Of a stretch of 64,000 nucleotides of DNA, positions 24,998 through 33,606 are shown piece after piece; the stretch's first letter is position 1; each line of letters opens with the position of its first letter. The translations under genes and the position numbers were made by a program. Source of the DNA: Microbispora rosea subsp. aerata (GTDB lineage Bacteria; Actinomycetota; Actinomycetes; Streptosporangiales; Streptosporangiaceae). Under the pieces are notes generated by a model. It was not told where the DNA came from and made no database searches. It saw only the letters and a list, made by a program, of their open reading frames with translations. Location of the stretch: contig NZ_BMPY01000003.1 in assembly GCF_014647835.1 (NCBI RefSeq), forward strand, positions 227,806 through 291,805, in the 5' to 3' direction.

Positions 24998-25987
24998 TCA
25001 GTACTTGCGGTTGGGCAGAGCCTCCTTGGCCTGCTCCTGGGTGAAGGTGGTCTCCTCGGTCACCACCCGCTGAGGCACCTGCTCGCCGGCGACGACCTTC
25101 TTGGCGAGGTCCATCAGCTGGGCGCCGAGCAGCGGGGAGCACTCGACGATGAAGTTGATCTTGCCGTCGGCGAGCGCCTGCATGCCGTCGCGCACCGCGT
25201 CAACCGTGATGATCTTGATGTCCTTGCCGGGCACCTTGCCCGCGCCCTCGATCGCCTCGATGGCGCCGAGACCCATGTCGTCGTTGTGCGCGTACAGCAC
25301 GTCGATGTCGGGGTTGGACTTGAGGAAGGCCTCCATGACCTCCTTGCCCTTGGCGCGGGTGAAGTCGCCGGTCTGCGAAGCGATGATCTTGAACTTCGGA
25401 TCGGCGGAGATGACCTCCTGGAAACCGGCCTTGCGGTCGTTGGCGGGCGCGGAACCGGTGGTGCCCTCAAGCTGGACGATGTTCACGTCCTCCGAGCTGT
25501 CCTTATACTGCTCGACCAGCCACTGACCGGCCTTCCTGCCCTCCTCGACGAAGTCCGAGCCGAGGAAGGTCTTGTAGAGGCTGGTGTCCTTGGAATCCAC
25601 GGCCCGGTCGGTGAGGATGACCGGGATCTTCGCGTTCTGGGCCTCCTTGAGGACGGTGTCCCAGCCCGACTCGACCACCGGCGAGAAGGCGATCACGTCG
25701 ACCTTCTGCTGGATGAAGGAGCGGATGGCCTTGATCTGGTTCTCCTGCTTCTGCTGCGCGTCGGAGAACTTCAGCTCGACGCCCGCCGCCTTGGCGGCCT
25801 CCTGGATGTCCTTGGTGTTGGCGGTGCGCCAGCCGCTTTCCGCGCCGACCTGGGCGAAGCCCATAACGATCTTGCCGTCGTCGGCGCCGCCGCCGGACGA
25901 GCCGCCGCTGCCGTCGCCGCTGCCGCAACCGGCCATCGTCAGGGCCGTGGCGCCGGCCAGGATCAGTGCCGAGATCCTCTTCAACAC
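24998..25987 (-). CDS. ytfQ: YtfQ-like sugar-binding lipoprotein
   Basis: 329 residues. The signal peptide ends with the lipobox LTMAGCGSG, so the cysteine near 21 is lipidated. After a Gly/Ser linker the fold starts KIVMGFAQVGAESGWRTANTKDIQEAA, the typical YtfQ opening, and continues with VDVIAFSPVVESGWD and YAHNDDMGLGAIEAI. E. coli YtfQ binds galactofuranose, with furanose preference; the genomic context suggests arabinofuranose here. It is the first gene of the long minus-strand operon. A perfect operator palindrome lies 21 bases before its start. Confidence 0.93.
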   Translation of the reverse strand: MLKRISALILAGATALTMAGCGSGDGSGGSSGGGADDGKIVMGFAQVGAESGWRTANTKDIQEAAKAAGVELKFSDAQQKQENQIKAIRSFIQQKVDVIAFSPVVESGWDTVLKEAQNAKIPVILTDRAVDSKDTSLYKTFLGSDFVEEGRKAGQWLVEQYKDSSEDVNIVQLEGTTGSAPANDRKAGFQEVISADPKFKIIASQTGDFTRAKGKEVMEAFLKSNPDIDVLYAHNDDMGLGAIEAIEGAGKVPGKDIKIITVDAVRDGMQALADGKINFIVECSPLLGAQLMDLAKKVVAGEQVPQRVVTEETTFTQEQAKEALPNRKY

Positions 25988-26007
25988 TGGGGGGATCCTT
26001 TCATTTC

Positions 26008-26021
26008 TGTTAGCGCTAACA
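26008..26021. promoter_or_regulatory. LacI-type operator upstream of ytfQ
   Basis: TGTTAGCGCTAACA, a perfect 14-base palindrome with the central CG step typical of LacI/GalR sites, 21 bases before the ytfQ ATG. Confidence 0.8.
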
Positions 26022-26064
26022 CCTCATCGAGGTCAAGCGCTGATTATTCGTTTTTTCCGTACGG

Positions 26065-27090
26065 CTAGCGCGGCGCGACCGCGGTGCTCGCCCTGAGCAC
26101 GAACTGGGGAGGCACCACGAGGCGCTCGTGGGGCAGCGCCCCACCCGACTCGATCTGCCTGAGCAGCACGTCGATGCTGCGCCTGCCGACGGCCCCGAAG
26201 TCCTGTCTGATGGTGGTGAGCGGCGGGGAGAAGAACTCCGACTCAGGAATGTCGTCGAAGCCCACGATGCTGATCTGCTCGGGGACCTTCACCCCCTCCT
26301 CCGTGAACGCGCGCAGAAGACCGAGCGCCATCTGGTCGTTGGCGACGAACACCGCGGTGACGTCGCCGGCCATGGCGGCGAGCTGCTTGCCGGCCTGGTA
26401 GCCCGATCGCGGGCTCCAGTCGCCGGTCAGCATGTCGGGGATCGGCCGGCCCGCGGCGGTCAGCACCGCACGCCAGCCCTCGATGCGACCCTCGGCCTCC
26501 AACCAGTCCGCCGGGCCGCTGACGTGCCAGACGGTCTCGTGCCCGAGGTCGAGCAGGTGCGAGGTCGCCAGCTTGGCCCCCTCGACCTGGTCGACGCTCA
26601 CCACGGAGACGTCGCCCTGGTGCCAGCCCTCGACGGCCACGGCGGGCATCCCCGCCGGCAGGTCGTCGAGCGCCCGGGCCGCCGAGCGCTGCGGGGCGAC
26701 GACGACGATGCCGTCCACGCCCTGCTCGGCGAGGTAGCCGATCGCGTCGTTGACGCCGGCCCTGTCGATGGTCCGCAGGCTCACGATGCTCACGAAGTAG
26801 CCCGCGTCCCTCGCGGCCTGCTCGATTCCGTAGACGGTGCTCGCCGGGCCGTACAGCGTCGTGTCGAAGCTGACCACGCCCAGCGTGCGCGAGTGCTTGG
26901 TGACCAGGGCCCGGGCGACGAGGTTGCGGCGGTAACCGAGCTGGTCGATGGCCCGCAAGACCCGGGTGCGGGTCTCGGCGCGGACGTTCGGATGGTCGTT
27001 GAGCACCCGCGAGACCGTCTGATGCGACACTCCGGCCAGCCTGGCCACATCGGCCATGACGGGCGGTCGGCGGTCGACATTGGGTCCCAC
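26065..27090 (-). CDS. LacI family repressor, likely arabinose regulon regulator
   Basis: 341 residues from the GTG at 27090, which has GAGGAG six bases upstream. The HTH is VMADVARLAGVSHQTVSRVLNDHPNV with the hinge helix YRRNLVARALV, then a periplasmic-binding-like sensor domain (GVVSFDTTLYGPAST and a C-terminal VGFDDIPESEFFSPPLTTIRQD). It should bind the TGTTAGCGCTAACA sites, release on binding a pentose, and repress both itself (site at 27121) and its neighbours. It sits between the ytfQ-ara operon and the divergent GH51 gene. No AraR or AraC homologue is seen, so this protein replaces them (inference). Confidence 0.92.
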   Translation of the reverse strand: MGPNVDRRPPVMADVARLAGVSHQTVSRVLNDHPNVRAETRTRVLRAIDQLGYRRNLVARALVTKHSRTLGVVSFDTTLYGPASTVYGIEQAARDAGYFVSIVSLRTIDRAGVNDAIGYLAEQGVDGIVVVAPQRSAARALDDLPAGMPAVAVEGWHQGDVSVVSVDQVEGAKLATSHLLDLGHETVWHVSGPADWLEAEGRIEGWRAVLTAAGRPIPDMLTGDWSPRSGYQAGKQLAAMAGDVTAVFVANDQMALGLLRAFTEEGVKVPEQISIVGFDDIPESEFFSPPLTTIRQDFGAVGRRSIDVLLRQIESGGALPHERLVVPPQFVLRASTAVAPR

Positions 27091-27120
27091 TGGCGCTCCT
27101 CTCGTGTGCTTGGGAAAGAC

Positions 27121-27134
27121 TGTGAGCGTTAACA
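27121..27134. promoter_or_regulatory. LacI-type operator upstream of lacI
   Basis: TGTGAGCGTTAACA, 12 of 14 matches to the perfect palindrome, 31 bases before the repressor start; implies autoregulation. Confidence 0.65.
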
Positions 27135-27200
27135 CGACCTCACGTCAAGGTGGTCGCCGGTTACGGTCCGGTCACACCGAAACACCCCGTTAACGCCCTA

Positions 27201-27229
27201 TTGACGGACCCGCCGCGTGGCCCTTAACT
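27201..27229 (+). promoter_or_regulatory. Possible promoter of the GH51 gene
   Basis: TTGACG at 27201-27206 and TTAACT at 27224-27229 with a 17-base spacer. The -35 is good, the -10 weak. Two operators follow downstream, in the position for repression. Confidence 0.35.
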
Positions 27230-27246
27230 GGTGCCCCAATCCCGCT

Positions 27247-27260
27247 TGTTAGCGCTCACT
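27247..27260. promoter_or_regulatory. LacI-type operator 1 upstream of GH51 gene
   Basis: TGTTAGCGCTCACT, left half perfect, right half with two changes. Confidence 0.6.
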
Positions 27261-27277
27261 ACCCGATCATCCAAAGA

Positions 27278-27291
27278 TGTTAACGCTAACA
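27278..27291. promoter_or_regulatory. LacI-type operator 2 upstream of GH51 gene
   Basis: TGTTAACGCTAACA, one base off the perfect palindrome. Its centre is 31 bases from that of the site at 27247, about three helical turns, so two dimers could bind on one face. Confidence 0.75.
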
Positions 27292-27313
27292 TCATCCGGA
27301 GGAGCCCCCCAGT

Positions 27314-30300
27314 ATGAGCAGAAAGGCCTGGTCACTGGCCTTATCGGCGGCCCTGTTGGCCGGTGCGGCGGGTGGCGTGCTGTCCACCACGCCGGCGCAG
27401 GCCGAAACCGCCGATCCGATCCCCGCGGGCGCGACCGTCGACCAGTTCGACGCCGCCGCGCTCGGCCCCGACTGGCAGATACTCAACCCCGACAACTCGC
27501 AGTGGTCCCTGAGCGAGCGGCCCGGCAGCCTGCGGCTGCACTCGCTGCGGGGCGACACCTACCAGACCGACAACAGCGCCAAGAACATCTTCCTCATGGA
27601 CGTCCCCGCCGGGGACTTCGAGGTCGTCGCGAAGTTCACCGCCCCGGTCGCGCTGGACTATCAGAGCGCCGGCGTCTTCGCCTGGCAGGACTGGGACAAC
27701 TACGTCCGCGCCGGGCTCGCCCACGTCGGCTTCGCCGGCGGCAACGTGATCGAGACCAACACGGAGGTGAAGGCGGCCTTCACCGCGTCGTTCGCGAGCC
27801 GCCCCGGCTCCACCGGCGAGATTCTCAAGCTGACCAGGTCGGGCGACGAGTTCACCAGCGCGTACTGGAACGGCTCGTCCTGGGTGGAGGCGTCCACGGT
27901 CACCGCCGCGCTCGACGTCAGGCAGGTCGGCCTGTTCGCGCTCTCGGCCCAGGACGGCACGCCGATCGCCGCCGACTTCGACTACTTCGCGGTCAAGGCG
28001 GCCGAGGGCGAGACGATCACGCCGTCCGGGCCGTTCACGCTGCGCGCGGCCGGCGCAGCGCCGTACCTGTCGGCGACCGCGGACGGGCGGGTGGTCGCCT
28101 CCGACGCCCAGGGCCTGACGAGCCTCGCGGTCACCGCCGAGGACGCGGGCGACGGCGCGGTGGCGCTCAAGGACGTCGGCGGCAAGGGTTACCTGCACGT
28201 CGGCGGCGACTCCGCGCTGCGCCTCGGCTCCACGCGGGGAGCGTTCCGGCTCCGCGACGCGGGCGGCGGCAAGGTCTACCTGTCCGCCGGGGACAAGCAG
28301 ATCGCGGTGAGCGACGGCAGGCTCGTCGCCGCCGAGAAGGGGACGAAGTTCCGGGTCGAGGGGTATGCCGAGGACGTCGGCGAGCTGAAGGTGGACACCG
28401 CTGCCGCCGGCACCGAGGTCAGCCCCAACCTGTACGGCGTCTTCTACGAGGACATCAACCACGCGGCCGACGGCGGCCTGTACGCCGAGCTGGTGCAGAA
28501 CCGGTCGTTCGAGTTCAACTCGGTCGACAACCGGAACTACACCGGCATGACCGCCTGGACCCGGGTCGCGCGCGGCGGGGCGACCGGCACGGCCGCCGTC
28601 TCCGGCGACCGGCCGCTCAACCCGAACAACCTCAACTACCTGCGGCTGGACATCACCAACCCGGGCGCCGGTTTCGGCGTGAGCAACTCCGGCTTCAACT
28701 CGGGCATCGCGGTGCAGGCCGGCAAGACCTACGACCTGTCGCTGTTCGCCCGGCGCACCGGCGAGGGCCCGATCACGGCGTCCCTCGAAAGCGCCGACGG
28801 CTCGAAGACGTACGGCACCGCCACGATCGACGTCCGGTCGGCCGACTGGAAGAAGTACACCGCGACGATCACCGCGAGCGAGACCACGGACGCGACGCGC
28901 CTGGTCGTGCTGGCGGGCGGCGCCGGCCGGGTCGACCTCGACATGGTGTCGCTGTTCCCCCGGGACACCTTCAAGGGCCGCGCGAACGGCATGCGCAAGG
29001 ACATCGCCGAGACGATCGCCGCGCTCAAGCCGCGCTTCCTGCGCTTCCCCGGCGGTTGCGTGACCAACGTCGGCACCTACGACCCGTACTCGCTCAACCA
29101 CGACCGGCGCCGCATCTACCAGTGGAAGGAGACGATCGGCCCGGTCGAGGAACGGCCGACCAACTTCAACTTCTGGGGCTACAACCAGTCGTACGGCATC
29201 GGCTACTACGAGTACTTCCAGTTCGCCGAGGACATCGGCGCCGAGCCGCTGCCGGTGCTGTCGGTGGGCGTCAACGGCTGCAACGAGAACCGCCCGCTGA
29301 CCGACGAGGCCAAGCTGCGGCGGTGGGTCCAGGACACGCTCGACCTCATCGAGTTCGCCAACGGCCCGGCCGACTCCACCTGGGGCGCCAAGCGGGCCGA
29401 AATGGGCCACCCCGAGCCGTTCGGCCTGAAGTACATCGGCCTCGGCAACGAGGAGATCTATCCCGAGTTCTTCACGAACTACCCGAAGTTCGCCGACGCG
29501 ATCCGGGCCAGGTATCCGGACATCAAGATCATCTCGAACTCCGGCCAGACCTCGCAGGGCGCCTGGTTCGACCGCATGTGGCAGTTCGCCCGTGACCAGA
29601 AGGCCGACCTGGTCGACGAGCACTACTACAACGACCCGAGCTGGTTCCTGGCCAACAACCACCGCTACGACACCTACGACCGCAACGGGCCGCGCGTCTT
29701 CGTCGGCGAGTACGCCTCCAAGGGCAACACCTACTGGAACGCGCTGACCGAGGCGTCGTACCTGACCGGCATCGAGCGCAACTCCGACGTCGTCGAACTG
29801 GCGTCGTACGCGCCGCTGCTGTCCAACGTCGACTACGTCAACTGGTCGCCGGACCTCATCTGGTTCGACAACGACCAGGTGTACGGCTCGCCCAGCTACT
29901 ACGTGCAGCGCCTGTTCTCCCGCAACGTGGGCGACACCGTGCTGCCGAGCACGTTCAAGGCGAGCCCGCTGCCGGTGGACGACATCAAGGGCGCCGTCGG
30001 CCTCGGCGCCTGGAACACCCAGGTCCGCTACGACGACGTCAAGGTGACCGCGGCCGACGGCACGGTCCTGTTCGGCGACGACTTCTCCGACGGCGCCGGC
30101 GCGTGGACCCCGGGCCTGGGGACGTGGTCGGTGCAGGACGGCGCGTACGTCCAGACGGCCAACGTGACCGACGCCCGGTCCACGACCGGCTCGGCGGACT
30201 GGTCGAACTACACGCTGGAGGTCACCGCCCGCAAGACCGGCGGCGCCGAGGGCTTCCTGGTGATGTTCGGCGTCAAGGACACCGGCAACTTCTACTGGTG

Positions 30301-31069
30301 GAACATCGGCGGCTGGAACAACACCCAGTCGGCCGTCGAGAAGGCGACCGACGGCGCCAAGTCGTCGATCGCGACGTCGGGCACCACGGTGCAGACCGGC
30401 CGCGACTACAAGATCAAGATCCAGGTCTCCGGGCGGCGCATCACCACCTGGCTGGACGGCCAGAAGATCAACGACTTCACCGACAACGCCTCCGTCGAGC
30501 CGCTCTACCAGGTGGTCTCCAAGGACAGCGACACCGGCGACATCGTGATCAAGGCCGTCAACGTCCAGGACACCGCGGTGCGCAGCACGGTCGACCTGGG
30601 CGGCGCGAAGATCGCGCCGAGGGCCGTCGTCAGCTCGCTCACCGGCGACCCCGCCGCCGTGAACTCCCTCGCCGAGCCCACGAAGATCGCCCCGGTCGAG
30701 CGGGAGGTGAGCGGCTTCTCCGCGTCGTTCACCTACGACTTCCCCGCCCACTCGGTGACGTTCATCCGCCTCGGCAAGGACAACCGGACCGGCACCACCG
30801 TCACTGCCCATGCCTCGCCGAAGCAGGTGAAGCAGGGCAAGAAGGTCCAGGTGCACTACAGCGTCGCCCCCAAGGGCGCGACGGGCACGGTGACCGTGTC
30901 CGAGGGCGCGACGATCCTCGGCGAGGGCACGCTCAACCCCGGCGGCCAGGGCAAGACCGAGCTCGGCCTCGACCTGCCGGTCGGCACGCACGAGCTCACC
31001 GTCTCCTACTCCGGCGACGCCCGTCACCGGCCGTCGGCCACCACCCTCGGGCTGGAGGTGAGACCGTAA
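27314..31069 (+). CDS. Secreted modular GH51 alpha-L-arabinofuranosidase
   Basis: 1251 residues, more than twice a plain GH51 enzyme. A signal peptide (to about 34, TTPAQAE) is followed by a concanavalin-like module (about 40-235), a beta-trefoil-like stretch (about 240-350), then the GH51 core with an internal carbohydrate-binding beta-sandwich after FYEDINHAADGGLYAELVQN (about 375-540). The catalytic barrel has the acid/base glutamate in GLGNEE (about 710) and the nucleophile glutamate in FVGEYAS (about 796). A further lectin-like module (about 905-1060) is inserted in the C-terminal region, and an Ig-like domain closes the protein (about 1160-1251). It should release L-arabinofuranose from arabinan or arabinoxylan outside the cell. 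GGAGGAG lies eight bases before the ATG. Codon 10 is a TTA leucine codon. Confidence 0.92.
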   Translation: MSRKAWSLALSAALLAGAAGGVLSTTPAQAETADPIPAGATVDQFDAAALGPDWQILNPDNSQWSLSERPGSLRLHSLRGDTYQTDNSAKNIFLMDVPAGDFEVVAKFTAPVALDYQSAGVFAWQDWDNYVRAGLAHVGFAGGNVIETNTEVKAAFTASFASRPGSTGEILKLTRSGDEFTSAYWNGSSWVEASTVTAALDVRQVGLFALSAQDGTPIAADFDYFAVKAAEGETITPSGPFTLRAAGAAPYLSATADGRVVASDAQGLTSLAVTAEDAGDGAVALKDVGGKGYLHVGGDSALRLGSTRGAFRLRDAGGGKVYLSAGDKQIAVSDGRLVAAEKGTKFRVEGYAEDVGELKVDTAAAGTEVSPNLYGVFYEDINHAADGGLYAELVQNRSFEFNSVDNRNYTGMTAWTRVARGGATGTAAVSGDRPLNPNNLNYLRLDITNPGAGFGVSNSGFNSGIAVQAGKTYDLSLFARRTGEGPITASLESADGSKTYGTATIDVRSADWKKYTATITASETTDATRLVVLAGGAGRVDLDMVSLFPRDTFKGRANGMRKDIAETIAALKPRFLRFPGGCVTNVGTYDPYSLNHDRRRIYQWKETIGPVEERPTNFNFWGYNQSYGIGYYEYFQFAEDIGAEPLPVLSVGVNGCNENRPLTDEAKLRRWVQDTLDLIEFANGPADSTWGAKRAEMGHPEPFGLKYIGLGNEEIYPEFFTNYPKFADAIRARYPDIKIISNSGQTSQGAWFDRMWQFARDQKADLVDEHYYNDPSWFLANNHRYDTYDRNGPRVFVGEYASKGNTYWNALTEASYLTGIERNSDVVELASYAPLLSNVDYVNWSPDLIWFDNDQVYGSPSYYVQRLFSRNVGDTVLPSTFKASPLPVDDIKGAVGLGAWNTQVRYDDVKVTAADGTVLFGDDFSDGAGAWTPGLGTWSVQDGAYVQTANVTDARSTTGSADWSNYTLEVTARKTGGAEGFLVMFGVKDTGNFYWWNIGGWNNTQSAVEKATDGAKSSIATSGTTVQTGRDYKIKIQVSGRRITTWLDGQKINDFTDNASVEPLYQVVSKDSDTGDIVIKAVNVQDTAVRSTVDLGGAKIAPRAVVSSLTGDPAAVNSLAEPTKIAPVEREVSGFSASFTYDFPAHSVTFIRLGKDNRTGTTVTAHASPKQVKQGKKVQVHYSVAPKGATGTVTVSEGATILGEGTLNPGGQGKTELGLDLPVGTHELTVSYSGDARHRPSATTLGLEVRP

Positions 31070-31074
31070 CGACC

Positions 31075-31108
31075 GGCCGTCCGGGGTGCGCCATCGCCCC
31101 GGGCGGCC
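31075..31108 (+). terminator. Terminator hairpin after GH51 gene
   Basis: GGCCGTCCGGGG (31075-31086) pairs with CCCCGGGCGGCC (31097-31108) with one mismatch and a 10-base loop, five bases after the stop. No T-run. Nothing else is seen in the remaining gap up to the second lacI gene. Confidence 0.5.
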
Positions 31109-31297
31109 ACTCCCCCCGCTGCGGCGGGCGCGTCCGGAGCGGACGACGGGCAGGCGGCGGCCCCGCCGCCGGGCGGCCCGCGGCCATCCGAGTGTCATCT
31201 CCGGCAGCCGCTCGTCCGGCGACGGCAGTTTCACGTGCTCGGCCGCGCCTGCCCGGACGCGACGCCTCGGCCTCCGATCCCGGCCGCCGAGACGTCT

Positions 31298-32332
31298 TCA
31301 GGCGCGTACGCCGGTGCTTTCGCGCACCACGAGCTCGGGCTCCACCATGCGCCTGGCCTCGCCGTCCACTCCCGCGATGCGGTCGAGCAGGAGCTGGAAC
31401 GCCTGCCGGCCCACCTCGCCGAAGTTCTGCCGCACGGTGGTCAGGGGCGGCCAGAAGTAGGCCGCCTCGGGAACGTCGTCGAACCCGACGACGCTCACGT
31501 CCTCGGGCACCCGCCTGCCCGCCTCGCGCAACGCCCGCAGCACGCCCATCGCCATGTGGTCGTTGGCCACGAAGACGGCCGTCACGTCGGGCTCGCGGGC
31601 GAGCCGCTTGCCGATCTCGTAGCCGGAGTGGGCGGTCCAGTCGCCGACCAGCGGCTCGGGAACCTCCCTGCCCTCCGCCTCGAGCACCGACCGCCAGCCG
31701 GCCACCCGGCCGCTCGCGTCGATCCAGTTGGGCGGGCCCGACACGTGCCACACGGTGCCGTGGCCGAGGCTGAGCAGGTGGCGGGTGGCGCGGACGGCCC
31801 CGGCGTACTGGTCCACCGCCGCCACCGGCACCGGCAGGTCCGCTCCCCCGCCGACGTCGACCACCGGGAGGCCCGCGGGAAGGTTCCGCAGGCCCTCGGC
31901 GGCCGACTCGTGCGGCGCGACGATGATGACGCCGTCCACCGACTGGGACCGCAGGCGGTCGATCCCCCTGGTGATCCAGCTCCGGTTGAGCGCCGGCAGG
32001 CTGGCGATGCTGACGAGATAATCGCTGTCTCTGGCCGCCTGCTCGATCCCGTACAACGTGGAGGCCGGGCCGTACAGGGTGGTGTCGAAGCAGACGACCC
32101 CCAGCACGCCGGAGCGGCCGGTGACCAGGACCCGCGCCGCCGAGTTGGGCCGGTAGTCGAGTTCGCGGACCGCCGCGAGAACGCGTGCCCGGGTCTCGGG
32201 GCGCACCTTCTCCGGGGCGTTCAGCACCCTCGACACCGTCATCGCCGACACACCTGCCAGCTCCGCGACGTCTTCCATGACCGCCGCCTTCGGGCGTTCG
32301 GCCGGGCCCTCACCAGTCCGGACCTTCGTCAT
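31298..32332 (-). CDS. Second LacI family repressor, paralogue of the first
   Basis: 344 residues. HTH is VMEDVAELAGVSAMTVSRVLNAPEKV. The sensor domain shares long identical blocks with the repressor at 26065-27090, such as FDTTLYGPAST, YGIEQAARD, VDGVIIVAP and WHVSGPPNW, so the two are duplicates that have drifted. An alternative start is the ATG 18 codons inside (MEDVAELAG at 32278). It converges on the GH51 gene. Candidate operators of slightly different sequence lie upstream (32371 and 32482). It may respond to a related sugar or oligosaccharide and share some sites with its paralogue (inference). Confidence 0.9.
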   Translation of the reverse strand: MTKVRTGEGPAERPKAAVMEDVAELAGVSAMTVSRVLNAPEKVRPETRARVLAAVRELDYRPNSAARVLVTGRSGVLGVVCFDTTLYGPASTLYGIEQAARDSDYLVSIASLPALNRSWITRGIDRLRSQSVDGVIIVAPHESAAEGLRNLPAGLPVVDVGGGADLPVPVAAVDQYAGAVRATRHLLSLGHGTVWHVSGPPNWIDASGRVAGWRSVLEAEGREVPEPLVGDWTAHSGYEIGKRLAREPDVTAVFVANDHMAMGVLRALREAGRRVPEDVSVVGFDDVPEAAYFWPPLTTVRQNFGEVGRQAFQLLLDRIAGVDGEARRMVEPELVVRESTGVRA

Positions 32333-32370
32333 CCGCCGCGTCCCCGCTCGTATTGATCAGGTTTCCTGAG

Positions 32371-32384
32371 TGTTTGCGATAACA
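32371..32384. promoter_or_regulatory. Candidate operator upstream of second lacI
   Basis: TGTTTGCGATAACA, 12 of 14 matches to TGTTAGCGCTAACA, 39 bases before the second repressor gene. Confidence 0.55.
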
Positions 32385-32481
32385 GCGAGCCGTGTCAATA
32401 CAGTCATGATCACCGTTGCCGGCACGAGCCCGCTGAGGCGAGTTCCACCTGGTGACCCCGTATTCACTTGCCCCTCGTCCA

Positions 32482-32495
32482 TGGTATCGGTAACA
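32482..32495. promoter_or_regulatory. Second candidate operator upstream of second lacI
   Basis: TGGTATCGGTAACA, a weaker relative of the same palindrome with arms GTTA-CG type; 111 bases from the first site, centre to centre, so looping is possible. Confidence 0.4.
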
Positions 32496-32521
32496 GATCC
32501 CAGGGCCCGTCCGTTAGCGAC

Positions 32522-33370
32522 CTAGCGCAGTTCCCGCCGGGCGAGCCAGGCGAGGGCGCACAGGAGCACGGCCGCGCCGGCCGCCTGTACGGCGGACACG
32601 CGCTCCCCGAGCAGCACGACGCCGATGACGGCGGCGACGAGCGGCTCGATCAGGGACAAGATCGACGCCGTGGTCGCGCCCACCACGCGCAGCCCCGCGA
32701 AGAACAGCGCGTACGCGAGCGCCGTCGGCACGGCCGCCAGATAGCCGAGCAGCAGCACGTTGGTCACGGGATGCCCGGAGGGCAGCAGCCCGCCGGCGGC
32801 GGCGAGCGGGAACAGGCAGGCCGCGCCCCCGGCGAACCCCCACACGGCCACGCCGTCGGCGGGCATCCGTCGGGTGACGAGGGTGACGAGCGCGTAGGCC
32901 GCCGCCGACAGCAGCGAGTAGCCGGCGCCCGCCGCACCGACCGCGTCCGCCCCTCCCGTGAGCATGGCCAGGCCGCAGACGGCCAGCGCGGCGCAGCCGA
33001 GACCGGTGCGGCCCAGCCGCTCGCCCAGGAAGACGCGCCCGCCGGCCGCGACCAGAAGCGGGGTGGCGCCCAGTGTGATCATCGTGGCGACCGCGACCCC
33101 GGCCTGGGCGATCGCCGCGAAGTAGGCGGCCTGGCAGACCGCCATCGCCGGGCCGACGAGCAGCACCGCCCGCCAGGAGGGGCGGCTGCGGGCGACGGCG
33201 AACAGGAGCACCGCGCCGCAGGCGAAGCGCCAGAACGAGACGGCCACGGGACTGAGCTGTCCCGCGCCGTGCAGCATCGCCCCCGCCGGTCCCCCGGTTC
33301 CCCAGGCGACCGCCGCGGTGGCCACATAGACGAGGCCCTGCCGTACGGACAGGGCTGGAGCATGGTTCAT
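32522..33370 (-). CDS. EamA/DMT family transporter
   Basis: 282 residues with ten predicted membrane spans in two homologous halves of five, the EamA pattern. Typical stretches are AAVAWGTGGPAGAML at the N-terminus and the second-half ending ASILSLIEPLVAAVIGVVLLGERV. These proteins export amino acids or other small metabolites. GGAGAG precedes the ATG by seven bases. It ends shortly before the promoter region of the second lacI gene but no functional tie to arabinose use is evident. Confidence 0.88.
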   Translation of the reverse strand: MNHAPALSVRQGLVYVATAAVAWGTGGPAGAMLHGAGQLSPVAVSFWRFACGAVLLFAVARSRPSWRAVLLVGPAMAVCQAAYFAAIAQAGVAVATMITLGATPLLVAAGGRVFLGERLGRTGLGCAALAVCGLAMLTGGADAVGAAGAGYSLLSAAAYALVTLVTRRMPADGVAVWGFAGGAACLFPLAAAGGLLPSGHPVTNVLLLGYLAAVPTALAYALFFAGLRVVGATTASILSLIEPLVAAVIGVVLLGERVSAVQAAGAAVLLCALAWLARRELR

Positions 33371-33606
33371 CGACGTCTCTCCAGTGAGGTGGGCCCGATT
33401 CCCGTACGCGGGCAGGGACCACCGGCCGGGCCGCCCGGGCCCGGCTCACCGGGGGACGCCGCCCGCTAGCGGGCGGGCGGCGGAGAGACGATCAATGTCA
33501 TGCGGGCACGGTAGCGCGTCCACGTGGGGCACCGCATCACCGTTTAGGCACTTTCGGGCATGCCGGTGCGCACGACCTGTCCCGGAAGGCTTAGTCTTGG
33601 GTCGTG

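Noticed and set aside
27341-31234. A 1297-codon open frame antisense to the GH51 gene
   Set aside because: High GC opens antisense frames; the translation is low-complexity Val/Gly/Arg/Asp without any domain, while the plus strand has a full GH51.
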